In this document: piece after piece, positions 26,247 through 36,021 of the stretch | How positions within the stretch are numbered: position 1 is the first letter of the stretch | How the letters are laid out: every line of letters begins with the position of its first letter | Source: SG8-4 sp964598225 | GTDB taxonomy: Bacteria; Planctomycetota; Phycisphaerae; Sedimentisphaerales; Anaerobacaceae | DNA: 64,000 bases | NCBI GenBank assembly: GCA_964598225.1 | Contig: CAZRBG010000023.1 | Span: 11,483-75,482 of the forward strand | Direction: 5' to 3' | Translations under genes and position numbers: made by a program | Notes under the pieces: generated by a model | Told to the model about the DNA's origin: nothing | Seen by the model: the letters and a program-made list of their open reading frames with translations, nothing else | Databases searched by the model: none

Positions 26247-26275
26247 TATATATGCGCAAGCGGAGGAGATAGCAA
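26247..26275 (-). promoter_or_regulatory. Predicted promoter of the ara-type operon
   Basis: Minus strand TTGCTA (26275-26270), 17-base spacer, TATATA (26252-26247). The start would be about 60 bases before the symporter start codon. No AraC-type half-sites were recognised. Confidence 0.4.
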
Positions 26276-26448
26276 GGTTTTTCTTTAATCCGCAGACACA
26301 GATGTCTGCGTGCAGAAATGCTGCAAAAAACAGCCAACAAATAGTTGCATTTACGGCCAAATTCCTTATGTTAATAACGATCTTGCCTTTGGCCGGTGTG
26401 AATCACGATTGGACAATTAACGATATTTCGTAGAAAGGTAAATCAGAA

Positions 26449-27633
<1,185 letters not shown>

Positions 27634-27695
27634 AACCGAGGCGCTGAAGGAAGAAAGTCGTGGCGAAAAAACAACCTGAGCTTGAAAACAGCGTT

Positions 27696-28580
27696 TCACT
27701 TGCGGCACGTCGCCTCGATCCATTCGGCCAGGCGGTGGTGCCAGGTCGAGACCGGATTCTCTGATGGTCGGATTCCGTAGCCGTGGCCGCCCCTGGTGAA
27801 TATATGAAGCTCAGCGGGGACGTCGGCTTTCGTGAGTTCGACGAATAACAAGGCTGCCTGAGCGCCGCGCATCTTGTCGTCCTGTGTCACGGCCATGAAA
27901 GTCGGCGGCGTTTCGGCCGTAACTTTCACCAGCGGCCCCAGCTCGGCTACGTTGTCTTTGTAGCCGTCGGCAAGATAAGCGGCATAAATAGGGCACATGA
28001 AATCCGGACGGCAGCTCAGGTCGTCTGCGTCGTCTACCTTGTCATAAGTCCGCTCGTCCCAGTGCGTGCCGGCCATTATCGTCAAATGCCCGCCGGCGGA
28101 AAAGCCGAGAATACCCACGCGGCGGCTGTCGACATCCCACTGGACCGCGTGCTTGCGTACGAGACGAATTGCCCGCTGGGCATCCTGCAGAGGTTCCCGG
28201 TGAGGCCTCTTGGGATCGCGCCTCGGTACGCGGTATTTCAGGACGGCGGCGGTTACGCCGAGCGAGTTGAACCATTCGGCTAACTCGATACCCTCCTTTT
28301 CCCACGCCAAGATATTGTATCCGCCGCCGGGGCAGATTACGACCGCGCAGCCGTTTGCCTTTTCGGCGGGCGCTCGATAAACCGTTATCGAGGGATGCTC
28401 GACGTATGTTATTCGCTCCGATGTCTGTTTCGCCTTGAGGGTCTCGACGCGTTTTGCGCTCACAGGCCGGGCGCCCTCGGGCAGGCCGTTCGGCCACAGC
28501 CTGATGACAGGTTTCTCTTCCGCCCGGACTCCGGACGCCATTACCGACAAAATTAACATGAATTGAAGAAGTTTTTTCAT
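27696..28580 (-). CDS. Exported alpha/beta hydrolase, acetyl-xylan-esterase-like
   Basis: A 294-residue protein with a signal peptide (cleavage near GVRA). After the WPNGLPEG segment common in planctomycetal esterases, CPGGGYN forms the oxyanion region, GFSAGGH holds nucleophile Ser161, and GGHGYG near the end has the catalytic His. The family removes acetyl or other acyl groups from polysaccharide. It is the last gene of a four-gene block (TIM-barrel protein, APC permease, FAD oxidoreductase, esterase). Acyl substrate is inferred. Confidence 0.82.
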   Translation of the reverse strand: MKKLLQFMLILSVMASGVRAEEKPVIRLWPNGLPEGARPVSAKRVETLKAKQTSERITYVEHPSITVYRAPAEKANGCAVVICPGGGYNILAWEKEGIELAEWFNSLGVTAAVLKYRVPRRDPKRPHREPLQDAQRAIRLVRKHAVQWDVDSRRVGILGFSAGGHLTIMAGTHWDERTYDKVDDADDLSCRPDFMCPIYAAYLADGYKDNVAELGPLVKVTAETPPTFMAVTQDDKMRGAQAALLFVELTKADVPAELHIFTRGGHGYGIRPSENPVSTWHHRLAEWIEATCRK

Positions 28581-28676
28581 CTCGTGAATTTCCTTTACAG
28601 AATTCTCATATCAAAAGACATTTTCATTAAATCATCAAATTAGCTTTGATTCACATAAGTCCTTGTTCCACGCCTG

Positions 28677-30119
28677 TCATATTATAATAGAGCCTTGCTT
28701 TTTCAGCGTGTTTCTGACTTTTGCCGCGTTTAGGGCGGGGATTGAGGTGTTTGTGTCGAGGGCGAGGTATGCGGCTGTTCCGGCGGCCTCGCCGGTCTGG
28801 TTCATGTTTACCATTACCCTTACGGCACTGAACGCCACCAGGTCGGCGTCCAACATTCTGCCGGCGGCGATCAGATTGTCGTACTTGCGCGGAATAATAG
28901 AGCGCAACGGGATCTGGTAGAACGTGGGGTTGATCTCGGTTTTCTCGCGCCAACGGCCTTTGACTGGTGCATAGCCGGGGCGGTTGTAGGATTGCGTGCC
29001 GTCGAGGTATCTGAACGTCAGGCCGGGCTTTTCCTGGTGGTGTATGTCTACGCGATAGCTGCCGTTTGCGATTGCGTCGTCGAATCTTCTGCCGTGGAGA
29101 ACATCGTCGCCGGTGATCTGGTACTGGCATTTCACGTGCCGCGTCTCTCTTATTCCGATCTGCGACGGCAGCGCCTGCAGGACGACTTTGCTGTCGGGCA
29201 CATACTTTCGCACCATATCCATGAACGCTCGAACCTGTCGTCTTCCCTCCATCTCGGCTTGCGTCAACTGCTCGGCGTTGCTGCAATCGGCTCCGTAGAC
29301 CCGCGTACCGGCTAACATGTACACGTCCGAGCCCGGCACGCCTCTACCCCAGACGAAGCCCAACGGTACGTCGAATTCCTTGCCGTGCTCGCGGAATAAC
29401 CTGTTGAACTTGCCGCCGACGGAATCCCAGCCTGAGAACCTTGCACACGTAGTCGGTGGCTGCAGGTGCTTTCTGGTATAAGTCTCCAGACCCAGACGAT
29501 GACACAGATCGCCGTCGCCGGTTGCATCGACGAACGTTTTCGCCTTGATCGCTCCTCTGCCGGACTTATTCTCGACGATCACGGCTTCCAATCTGCCGTC
29601 TCTTACATAAGGCGCCGCAAAGAATGTGTGCAGATAAGGCCCGACGTCGGCCTCTTTGACCATCTCGTCCAATTCGATTTTCATCTCATCGGAATTGAAG
29701 CCGCACCCGACGCTGAGGCTGCCGCGATCGGATTTGACCGCACCGCGCTTTTTCAGCCGTTCTTTGACTTCGAGTGTCAGTCCGGCGATTATCTGCTGCT
29801 TGAACTCGGTGTCCATCAGGCTGTGCCAGACGTTGACCATGGAGTTTGTCGCCGTGCCGCCAAAGCTGTTTTGCTTTTCGATCAGGACGACTTTGGCGCC
29901 GAGCCGTGCAGCGCGAATCGCTGCGAATACTCCCGTGCAGCTTCCACCGAGAACGCAAACATCAGCTTCGGCAAACACCGGCACCGACCGGGCCGGCTCG
30001 CGAATCTCTCCCGGAACGGCATCGCTCGCGCCGGCTTCATTATCTTGAGTGCTTGTCAAAACTCCCCCACCGGCCAGAACTGACAGTTTCAAAAAATCGC
30101 GACGGCTGTTGGAATTCAT
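28677..30119 (-). CDS. Tat-exported FAD-dependent oxidoreductase
   Basis: 480 residues with a twin-arginine leader (NSRRDFLKLSVLAGGG). The FAD-binding fold starts at EADVCVLGGSCTGVFAAIRAARLGAKVVLIEK with a GGSCTG variant of the dinucleotide motif, then FGGTATNSMVNVWH, AKTFVDATGDGDLCHRLG and near the end NLIAAGRMLDADLVAFSAVRVM. This matches the FAD_oxidored family frequent in Planctomycetes and near polysaccharide loci. GAGGTG precedes the ATG. It sits between an APC permease and an esterase with short gaps. Substrate unknown. Confidence 0.85.
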   Translation of the reverse strand: MNSNSRRDFLKLSVLAGGGVLTSTQDNEAGASDAVPGEIREPARSVPVFAEADVCVLGGSCTGVFAAIRAARLGAKVVLIEKQNSFGGTATNSMVNVWHSLMDTEFKQQIIAGLTLEVKERLKKRGAVKSDRGSLSVGCGFNSDEMKIELDEMVKEADVGPYLHTFFAAPYVRDGRLEAVIVENKSGRGAIKAKTFVDATGDGDLCHRLGLETYTRKHLQPPTTCARFSGWDSVGGKFNRLFREHGKEFDVPLGFVWGRGVPGSDVYMLAGTRVYGADCSNAEQLTQAEMEGRRQVRAFMDMVRKYVPDSKVVLQALPSQIGIRETRHVKCQYQITGDDVLHGRRFDDAIANGSYRVDIHHQEKPGLTFRYLDGTQSYNRPGYAPVKGRWREKTEINPTFYQIPLRSIIPRKYDNLIAAGRMLDADLVAFSAVRVMVNMNQTGEAAGTAAYLALDTNTSIPALNAAKVRNTLKKQGSIII

Positions 30120-30167
30120 AATGTCACCTCACTTATTGTTAGTTCATTCGGTGAGACAAGCCCCATC

Positions 30168-31538
30168 CTACGGCGTTCTCCTTCGATTTATTGCCGACCA
30201 GATGTAATACACGGGGATGCCTGCGAGGATGCTGCCGAGACTCCAGCAGGATGGTATTCGCCAGTCTTCAAACATGAATACGGCTGCGAACATAAAGGCG
30301 GTGACCGCCAGGAAAATTGCCGGCACAACCGGGTATCCGGGCACACGGAACGGCCTTTTCATCTGCGGTCTGCGCCGTCGAAGGACGTAGACGGCGGCAA
30401 TAAACAGCATTGCAAAGAGCGACTGTCCCACTGCGGCGTACTTGTACATGTTCTGAAAGTCGAACAACAACAGAATAACAACCGCACAGGTGCTCTGGGC
30501 GATCATCGCGTGTGCCGGTACGCCGCCCTTCGAGCTGACTCGCCCGGCAATGGCGGGGAACAATCCGTCCTTGGCCATAGCGTAATAGACTCGAGGGCCG
30601 GTAATGATAAATGCACTTACTGTGGCAAGGAAGGCCAGGCCTATCGCTACGGAAAAGGCTCCCAGAGTTCTTTGACCGAAGAGATTGCTAACAGCCATTT
30701 GGGGGACTCTTTCGGCGTTATCGAATCCCACTTCTGTCAGAGGCACGGCGTAAGCGAAAGTGAGATTCAGCCCCAGGTACAGAACGACGACAAGCACAGT
30801 TCCGAGCAAAAGAGACCGGGGTAGAATCTTGGCCGGATTTCGGATTTCACCGGCGACGTAAGTAGCAGCGTTCCAGCCGCTGTAGGCGAACATCACATAG
30901 AACAATTGTGTTGCTGCGGACCCGGGCGCGATGTCTGTTATGGACCGGCCCTCTGCTATATTGGCAAAAGTTCCCTTGCCAAACAGAAATGCAAGGGCCA
31001 CCAGAGCCACGAACAAGCCGAATTTTAGCAGTGTAGTCAGGTTCTGTGTCCAGGCGGATTGACGATGACCGACCAGATTCGGCAGCGTGATTATCAGTAT
31101 GATCCCTGCGGCGACGACTTTGACGAGATATCCCGTTTCATTTTCGGCCAGACCGAACGGGGTGAGAAGATACAGCGTTGCCATATGTCCGGCGACAGCC
31201 AGCGGCGCTGAGAAGCCAACGAAGAACGAAGTCCATCCGGAGAGAAATGCCGGCATCGGGCCATAGGCCTGCCGAAGGTAAACGTACTCACCCCCGGCGT
31301 GGGGCAGAGCGGCCGCAAGCTCGGCGACACAAAAGGCCCCGCATAAAGCGAGCAGTCCGCCGAGTGCCCAGAGTCCGAAGATGGCGGGGTAATTCCTCAG
31401 CGTGACCATCATGTAGCCGGGCGAGACTAGAATCCCGGTGCCGACCATGCTGGCTATGACGACGTAGGTTGCGGTGGACAGGCCGAATCCCCGCTGTAGT
31501 TCGTTCGGCGACTTCACGGCCTGAGCTTGTTGAGCCAA
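30168..31538 (-). CDS. APC-family amino-acid permease, TTG start
   Basis: A 456-residue inner-membrane protein with about 12 segments. GFGLSTATYVVIASMVGTGILVSPG is the first-helix APC signature with the G-x-G unwound segment; FVAELAAALPHAGGEYVYLRQAYGP is the conserved second region, and FYVMFAYSGWNAATYVAGEIRNP the sixth helix. The start is TTG at 31538, supported by GGAGG 8 bases upstream and no nearby ATG. It probably carries an amino acid or amine, and sits oddly inside a carbohydrate-type block between a TIM-barrel protein and a FAD oxidoreductase. Confidence 0.88.
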   Translation of the reverse strand: MAQQAQAVKSPNELQRGFGLSTATYVVIASMVGTGILVSPGYMMVTLRNYPAIFGLWALGGLLALCGAFCVAELAAALPHAGGEYVYLRQAYGPMPAFLSGWTSFFVGFSAPLAVAGHMATLYLLTPFGLAENETGYLVKVVAAGIILIITLPNLVGHRQSAWTQNLTTLLKFGLFVALVALAFLFGKGTFANIAEGRSITDIAPGSAATQLFYVMFAYSGWNAATYVAGEIRNPAKILPRSLLLGTVLVVVLYLGLNLTFAYAVPLTEVGFDNAERVPQMAVSNLFGQRTLGAFSVAIGLAFLATVSAFIITGPRVYYAMAKDGLFPAIAGRVSSKGGVPAHAMIAQSTCAVVILLLFDFQNMYKYAAVGQSLFAMLFIAAVYVLRRRRPQMKRPFRVPGYPVVPAIFLAVTAFMFAAVFMFEDWRIPSCWSLGSILAGIPVYYIWSAINRRRTP

Positions 31539-31575
31539 AATAGGGACCTCCGATATGTCTTAATCGATCCGGATC

Positions 31576-32505
31576 TTATGCCTGTTCGCCCAGTGAATTG
31601 GCCAGCATCCGATTCCATATCTGATGTTGTTCGATCAATGCTTCGAGCCGGTCCGGCACCTTGTCGCTGACCTCCAGCAACTGCCAGCCCGTCCAGCCCA
31701 TCTTTACCAGCAGATCCATCTGGAGCTGATACGGAAACTCAGGATCCTTCAGGTTGTGCAGATGGAGCGTGTCGCCGAGATAATCTTTTACCAGGTTGAA
31801 ATTGTGCTCGAACCCTTCGCCCCTGGTGTCTCTTTTGTCACTGTTGAGCTTTACCCCGACGCTGGGCTGGTCGACCTGCTCCATGATCTTCTCGAGCGTC
31901 GGAAGTTCGCCCGCGCTTCCATGTGCTTCGAGGCGTATCTGCTGGCCGCAATCGCCGGCGAAGGCGCCTACGATGTTGAGCGCATCGGCGATCTGGGCGA
32001 TGGTCTGCTTTCGCGGGATGCCCGGATGGAAGCTGTTGGGAAAAACCCTGATGCCGCTGCCGCCGATGTCGCGGCTCAGCAGAACGTATGCTTTGGAGTT
32101 TTCTATCGCCATCTGGAGTTTCGACGTATCGGGCGAATCGAACCTTTCACTGGTGGCCAGACCGACCACAGTGACAGGGCTGTCGGCGAAGCGTTTTCGG
32201 ACTTCTTCGCGCTGCCTGATATCGAGTTCCAGCTCGATGCCGTGAGCGTAGTTCTGGCTGGTCCGCAGTTCGACACCGTAAGCCTTCGCCTTAGTGCAGT
32301 TGGCGATGAGTGTTGGAATGTCCCAGTCTTTGCCCCATTGATACGTGGTGAATCCGAATTGCGTCGTGCCGGCGGATTTACTCAGGCCGTTGATTTGCAG
32401 AGTATCGCAAGAGGGCAGCGCGGTAGTCGCCACTGCAGCGGCGGCGACGGCAAGCCCGCGGTCCAGGAATTCACGACGTGTAGTTTTGTTTCCGTCCGAG
32501 GTCAT
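31576..32505 (-). CDS. Tat-exported TIM-barrel sugar isomerase/epimerase-like protein (second copy)
   Basis: 309 residues with a twin-arginine leader (TTRREFLDRG) and a possible lipobox ALPSC. The barrel has FTTYQWGKDWDIPTLIANC, VELRTSQNYAHG, IRLEAHGSAG, VGVKLNSDK and LHLHNLKDPEFPY with the metal-binding Glu/His/Asp pattern of the AP-endonuclease-2 superfamily. GGAGG before the ATG is strong. It leads the block with APC permease, FAD oxidoreductase and esterase. It is only distantly similar to the 4271 protein. Confidence 0.83.
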   Translation of the reverse strand: MTSDGNKTTRREFLDRGLAVAAAAVATTALPSCDTLQINGLSKSAGTTQFGFTTYQWGKDWDIPTLIANCTKAKAYGVELRTSQNYAHGIELELDIRQREEVRKRFADSPVTVVGLATSERFDSPDTSKLQMAIENSKAYVLLSRDIGGSGIRVFPNSFHPGIPRKQTIAQIADALNIVGAFAGDCGQQIRLEAHGSAGELPTLEKIMEQVDQPSVGVKLNSDKRDTRGEGFEHNFNLVKDYLGDTLHLHNLKDPEFPYQLQMDLLVKMGWTGWQLLEVSDKVPDRLEALIEQHQIWNRMLANSLGEQA

Positions 32506-32543
32506 TTTCTTTATCCTCCGTAAATAGATTGAAATTGGTATTG

Positions 32544-33230
32544 CTAACCACTTCTACGTTTCTTGAGTGTTACGCCGATGCCGGGACCGGCTGGGTTGAG
32601 AAAGACCGTTTCCAGAGCCGGGTCGGTGGTGACGGCGTCGAGGTAGTCCTGCATATACTCCGCCGAGTCGGTCGTGTCATGTGCCAGGATCAGTCCGCCC
32701 GGTCGCACCAGAGGCAGCAGCTTTTTGAGGTAATCGAAATTGCCGCTCTTATCGGCGTCGAGATAGACTATGTCAATCGGCCCGGTGAGATTCGACACCT
32801 TCTTATGGGCGTCGCCCTCGATGATTGTGACGAGCTTAGCAACGCCGGCTTGTTTAAAGTTCTCACTCGCCAGCGCGATCCGTTCGGGATCGATCTCGAA
32901 AGTGGTAAGTTTTCCTCCGGTCGCTCGCAGGGCCAGGCAGAACCACAGAGTGGCATAACCATTGGAAGTCCCGATCTCTACGATTTTTTTGGCGCCGGTC
33001 GCCTCTGCTAACAGTCTCAACACTCTGCCGTCATCGGGCGGCACGCTTAGAATATCGCTGTGGGGGCCGGAGAGCATCCGATCGAGCACGGCCATAATTC
33101 TTTCTTCTTCAACATCAGGCAGTAGCTTTGAGTCTTGTCGGCGTTCGTCGCCGACCTTACGGGCTGCTAAAATCCCGACTCCCGCGAGCGCCACTACTGT
33201 TGTAATAGCCCACATGGTCTTGCCTGACAT
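32544..33230 (-). CDS. Membrane-anchored O-methyltransferase (class I, SAM-dependent)
   Basis: 228 residues from the ATG at 33230, chosen because AAGGAA precedes it; a frame open further upstream to 34139 is a shadow of the neighbouring membrane gene. Residues about 5-24 (MWAITTVVALAGVGILAARK) form a membrane anchor. IVEIGTSNGYATLWFCLAL is SAM motif I; LTTFEIDPERIALASENF, GDAHKKV, IDIVYLDADKSGNFDYL and GGLILAHDTTD match catechol/caffeoyl-CoA-type O-methyltransferases with the metal-binding Asp residues. Substrate unknown. Confidence 0.85.
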   Translation of the reverse strand: MSGKTMWAITTVVALAGVGILAARKVGDERRQDSKLLPDVEEERIMAVLDRMLSGPHSDILSVPPDDGRVLRLLAEATGAKKIVEIGTSNGYATLWFCLALRATGGKLTTFEIDPERIALASENFKQAGVAKLVTIIEGDAHKKVSNLTGPIDIVYLDADKSGNFDYLKKLLPLVRPGGLILAHDTTDSAEYMQDYLDAVTTDPALETVFLNPAGPGIGVTLKKRRSG

Positions 33231-33385
33231 CCGACAGTTCCTTATGAAAGACTCCTTCACTTGCCGTTCTGCAGCGCGGGATTGTCCGGCTTCGAACGAT
33301 TTCAACAGGGAACTATATTTCGATCTGCGTGAAATTTCCAGAAAAATATGAAGCGTTCCGATAAGCCGTTGGTATGTGAAATTCT

Positions 33386-34501
33386 TCAGAGGGTTTTGTC
33401 GACTATATCTCTTGCTCCGAGGAACAGGTCGATAGCAAGCGGTACGCAGAGCAGAGCCAGGCGGATCGCGACCATTCGCAGGTTCGACCGAGCCATGAAG
33501 AAAAGAATAAAGAGCGCTATCGCGCTGAGTATGTACATTTTTCCCGCATGAATGAAAAGTACGGCGTAGCCGCTTCCCAGTCCGAGAAACGTCTGGAAGC
33601 ATCTCGTGGCCAGCAGCAGCGAGACGATGGCGAGGATGCCCATCACGATAGCTGCAAAGAGAATCCACTTCCTGTCGGCCGCACCGGCGGAGGCCAAACC
33701 CTGCATCCCGGCGCCGGCCAATATTGAACAGACCAGCGCGCTGATCGCGAAGAAGATTACCGGGCTTATTTCGAGATAAGAGTCGCAAAAGGCCAGTGCC
33801 GTACAGCCCAGAAAGATCACCAATATGCCGAGCCTTCGGGTCGCAACAGAGGCGGTATATGTCAGCCTCAGCCCCACACCGCCGGTCATCAAGAGTCTCA
33901 GCGGCGCAAGAAATACCGCGATACCCATTATCAGCGGAGCTATCGGCACATGGTAGAAGCCGATCAGAGTTGTCCGGCGTCTGACGGCGAACAGAGGCGC
34001 CAGGATTCCGATTAAATCCGATGATTGCAGTTTGAGTCGTATCGGCATCGGGTACAGCCCGTAGCCAGCGGAAATGCGAAAGAACAACCATATTGCAAGC
34101 AAGGGCAGAATTGCCAGCGGCACGCGTAGTAGACGCCACCTGCCGCCCGGTCCGAACGCCGCCGGACAGAACAACCAGGGTATAGATGCGACCAGAACGC
34201 CCGCCGTAGGGTGAAATTTTACCAATCCGAGCGCGAACGGCCCAAAGCCGTAAATCGCTCCGGCAAACAGGGACTCAACGAAACCGGCCACCCAGCGTCG
34301 GCTGAGCAGGTAGCAGCCCAGCGAAGCTGCAACTGCATTTACGACCAAGAGATTTTGCCATCTGTCGAAGCCTTTGAAGTGCGGCCGATACAGATAGGCG
34401 GCGAAGGCGGCATATATCAGCAGCGCCGCAAAGAACCGGGCCATTCTCGCATCGATCGCGGCCCGGCCCCGGCGTATCGTTCGGTATTTTTTCCCGGCCA
34501 T
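33386..34501 (-). CDS. Multi-pass membrane protein in the purine gene block
   Basis: 371 residues with about ten hydrophobic segments and a basic N-terminus (GKKYRTIRRGR). I do not recognise the family; general form resembles integral membrane glycosyltransferase/O-antigen-type proteins without clear motifs. It starts 4 bases after the stop of the PurF paralogue, so it is probably translated from the same transcript. What links it to purine synthesis, if anything, is unknown. Confidence 0.65.
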   Translation of the reverse strand: MAGKKYRTIRRGRAAIDARMARFFAALLIYAAFAAYLYRPHFKGFDRWQNLLVVNAVAASLGCYLLSRRWVAGFVESLFAGAIYGFGPFALGLVKFHPTAGVLVASIPWLFCPAAFGPGGRWRLLRVPLAILPLLAIWLFFRISAGYGLYPMPIRLKLQSSDLIGILAPLFAVRRRTTLIGFYHVPIAPLIMGIAVFLAPLRLLMTGGVGLRLTYTASVATRRLGILVIFLGCTALAFCDSYLEISPVIFFAISALVCSILAGAGMQGLASAGAADRKWILFAAIVMGILAIVSLLLATRCFQTFLGLGSGYAVLFIHAGKMYILSAIALFILFFMARSNLRMVAIRLALLCVPLAIDLFLGARDIVDKTL

Positions 34502-34505
34502 ATAT

Positions 34506-35996
34506 CTACAGAGCGATTTCTTTCTCCGCCGGCTTTGCCGCGGAGGGCTTCTTCACCTCGACTATGTCGATTGCCTTCTTCGGACACGTGGATTTCGGAC
34601 ATTCACCGGTCCAGCAATACAGGCACAGATTCTCCCTCGGCAATCCGATCGCCTCGACCATATCGTCAACAGTCTGGTATCTCAGTGTCGTGACATCTAT
34701 GTCCCTGGCGATCCATTTCACCATTTTCTCGTATTCTTCGGAGCTGTGGTCCAGGTATGTCGAAACATCGTCGACTTCTCGATGCTCTATGCCGCGTATC
34801 GCCTTGCGTGCGGCGAGTTCCTCGGTCGAACGCGTCGAGAGGTTAAATCTGCACGGAAACATTAAAGGCGGGCACGCGGGTCTGACGTGAATCTCTCTCG
34901 CTCCGCAGTCCCACAGTTTCTTGATCGCGAAGTTCTTGAGCTGGGTCCCTCTGACGATCGAGTCCTCGCAGACGACTATGCTGTTGTCCTCGATCACTTC
35001 GCGGATCGGTATAAGCTTCATTTTGGCAATCAGGTCCCGCGTCCGCTGGGATGGCGGGGTGTAGCTTCTGCCGTAGCCCGGCGTATATTTTACCAGAGGC
35101 CGCCTGAACGGCTTGCCGGATTCCATCGCGTATCCCAGGCCGTGGGCTGCACCCGAATCAGGAACGCCGGAGACCAGATCGATCTCGATATCCTTGTCGC
35201 GCTTTGCCAGGTAACGTCCGCACCTCTCGCGCACGATCTCCACGTTTACGCCCTCGTAGTCCGACGCGGGAAAGCCCGTGTATATCCAAAGAAAAGCGCA
35301 AATCTGGCTTGCGCCGTCGGTGCCTCGCTTGTGCCGGACCATGCCGTCATCGTTGAGCAGGACGATTTCGCCAGGTTTAATGTGCTTGATCACTTCGAAT
35401 CCATTGTTGGGAAAAGCGCTTGTTTCGGCGGTCACGGCCCACCCCTCGTGACTTTGACCGACAATCAGCGGCGTATATCCGCACTTATCTCTGGCGGCGT
35501 AAATCCCGTCGGCGTGCAGTAAAAGAAGCGAGCACGAGCCTTCGATGGCCTCGAAAGCTTTTTCTATGCCGTCAATCAGACTGTTGCCCTGGTTAATCAG
35601 CTTGGCCATCAACTCCGGCGTATTGACCGCCCGCCCGCTGACTTCGCTGAAAGACACCCCTTTGTTCAGCATTTCCTTCGCCAGCTCTTCGGCGTTTTCC
35701 ACAAATCCGCTGGTGACAATACAGAAAGGCCCGAATCTCGAGTTCAGATAGATCGGCTGTTCGTCATAGTCGCTGATGACGCCGATGCCCTTATTGCCCT
35801 CGATCTTCTCGTAATCATCGTAGAATTTAGACTTGAACTGGCTCTGGCTGAGGTTGTGTATCTGGCGCGAAAATTCACGACCGTTAAGCACCGCTATTCC
35901 TCCGTACTGTGTGCCCATATGAGAGTGATAGTCGGTGACATAAAACAGTGTCTCTGCGCAGTTTCTCTTGGATGCCACTCCAACAATGCCGCTCAT
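34506..35996 (-). CDS. PurF paralogue with inactivated glutaminase domain
   Basis: 496 residues, homologous over its length to amidophosphoribosyltransferase. The start ATG has AGGAGG directly upstream, so the N-terminus is MSGIVGV: Ser replaces the catalytic Cys of MCGIVG-type enzymes. The glutaminase LQHRGQ and HNGN motifs are also changed (SHMGTQ and TSGFV). In contrast the PRPP loop (VVCEDSIVRGT) is kept, as are cysteines in the places used for the Fe-S cluster in the Bacillus-type enzyme (QICAF, FPCRF, CLYCW). The tail adds a CPKSTCPKK segment. It may use free ammonia or a partner amidotransferase, or act as a regulator. It lies 25 bases after purM. Confidence 0.88.
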   Translation of the reverse strand: MSGIVGVASKRNCAETLFYVTDYHSHMGTQYGGIAVLNGREFSRQIHNLSQSQFKSKFYDDYEKIEGNKGIGVISDYDEQPIYLNSRFGPFCIVTSGFVENAEELAKEMLNKGVSFSEVSGRAVNTPELMAKLINQGNSLIDGIEKAFEAIEGSCSLLLLHADGIYAARDKCGYTPLIVGQSHEGWAVTAETSAFPNNGFEVIKHIKPGEIVLLNDDGMVRHKRGTDGASQICAFLWIYTGFPASDYEGVNVEIVRERCGRYLAKRDKDIEIDLVSGVPDSGAAHGLGYAMESGKPFRRPLVKYTPGYGRSYTPPSQRTRDLIAKMKLIPIREVIEDNSIVVCEDSIVRGTQLKNFAIKKLWDCGAREIHVRPACPPLMFPCRFNLSTRSTEELAARKAIRGIEHREVDDVSTYLDHSSEEYEKMVKWIARDIDVTTLRYQTVDDMVEAIGLPRENLCLYCWTGECPKSTCPKKAIDIVEVKKPSAAKPAEKEIAL

Positions 35997-36021
35997 GCTG
36001 CTGCCTCCTGTGTGATGTTGG

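Noticed and set aside
26182..26448. SAM riboswitch before metK
   Set aside because: No SAM-I, SAM-II or SAM/SAH core sequence or fitting stems could be found; only short unrelated hairpins.
32544..34139. 531-codon open frame as a single protein
   Set aside because: Only the last 228 codons look like a protein (O-methyltransferase with its own ribosome site); the rest is an out-of-frame reading of the membrane protein gene 33386-34501.
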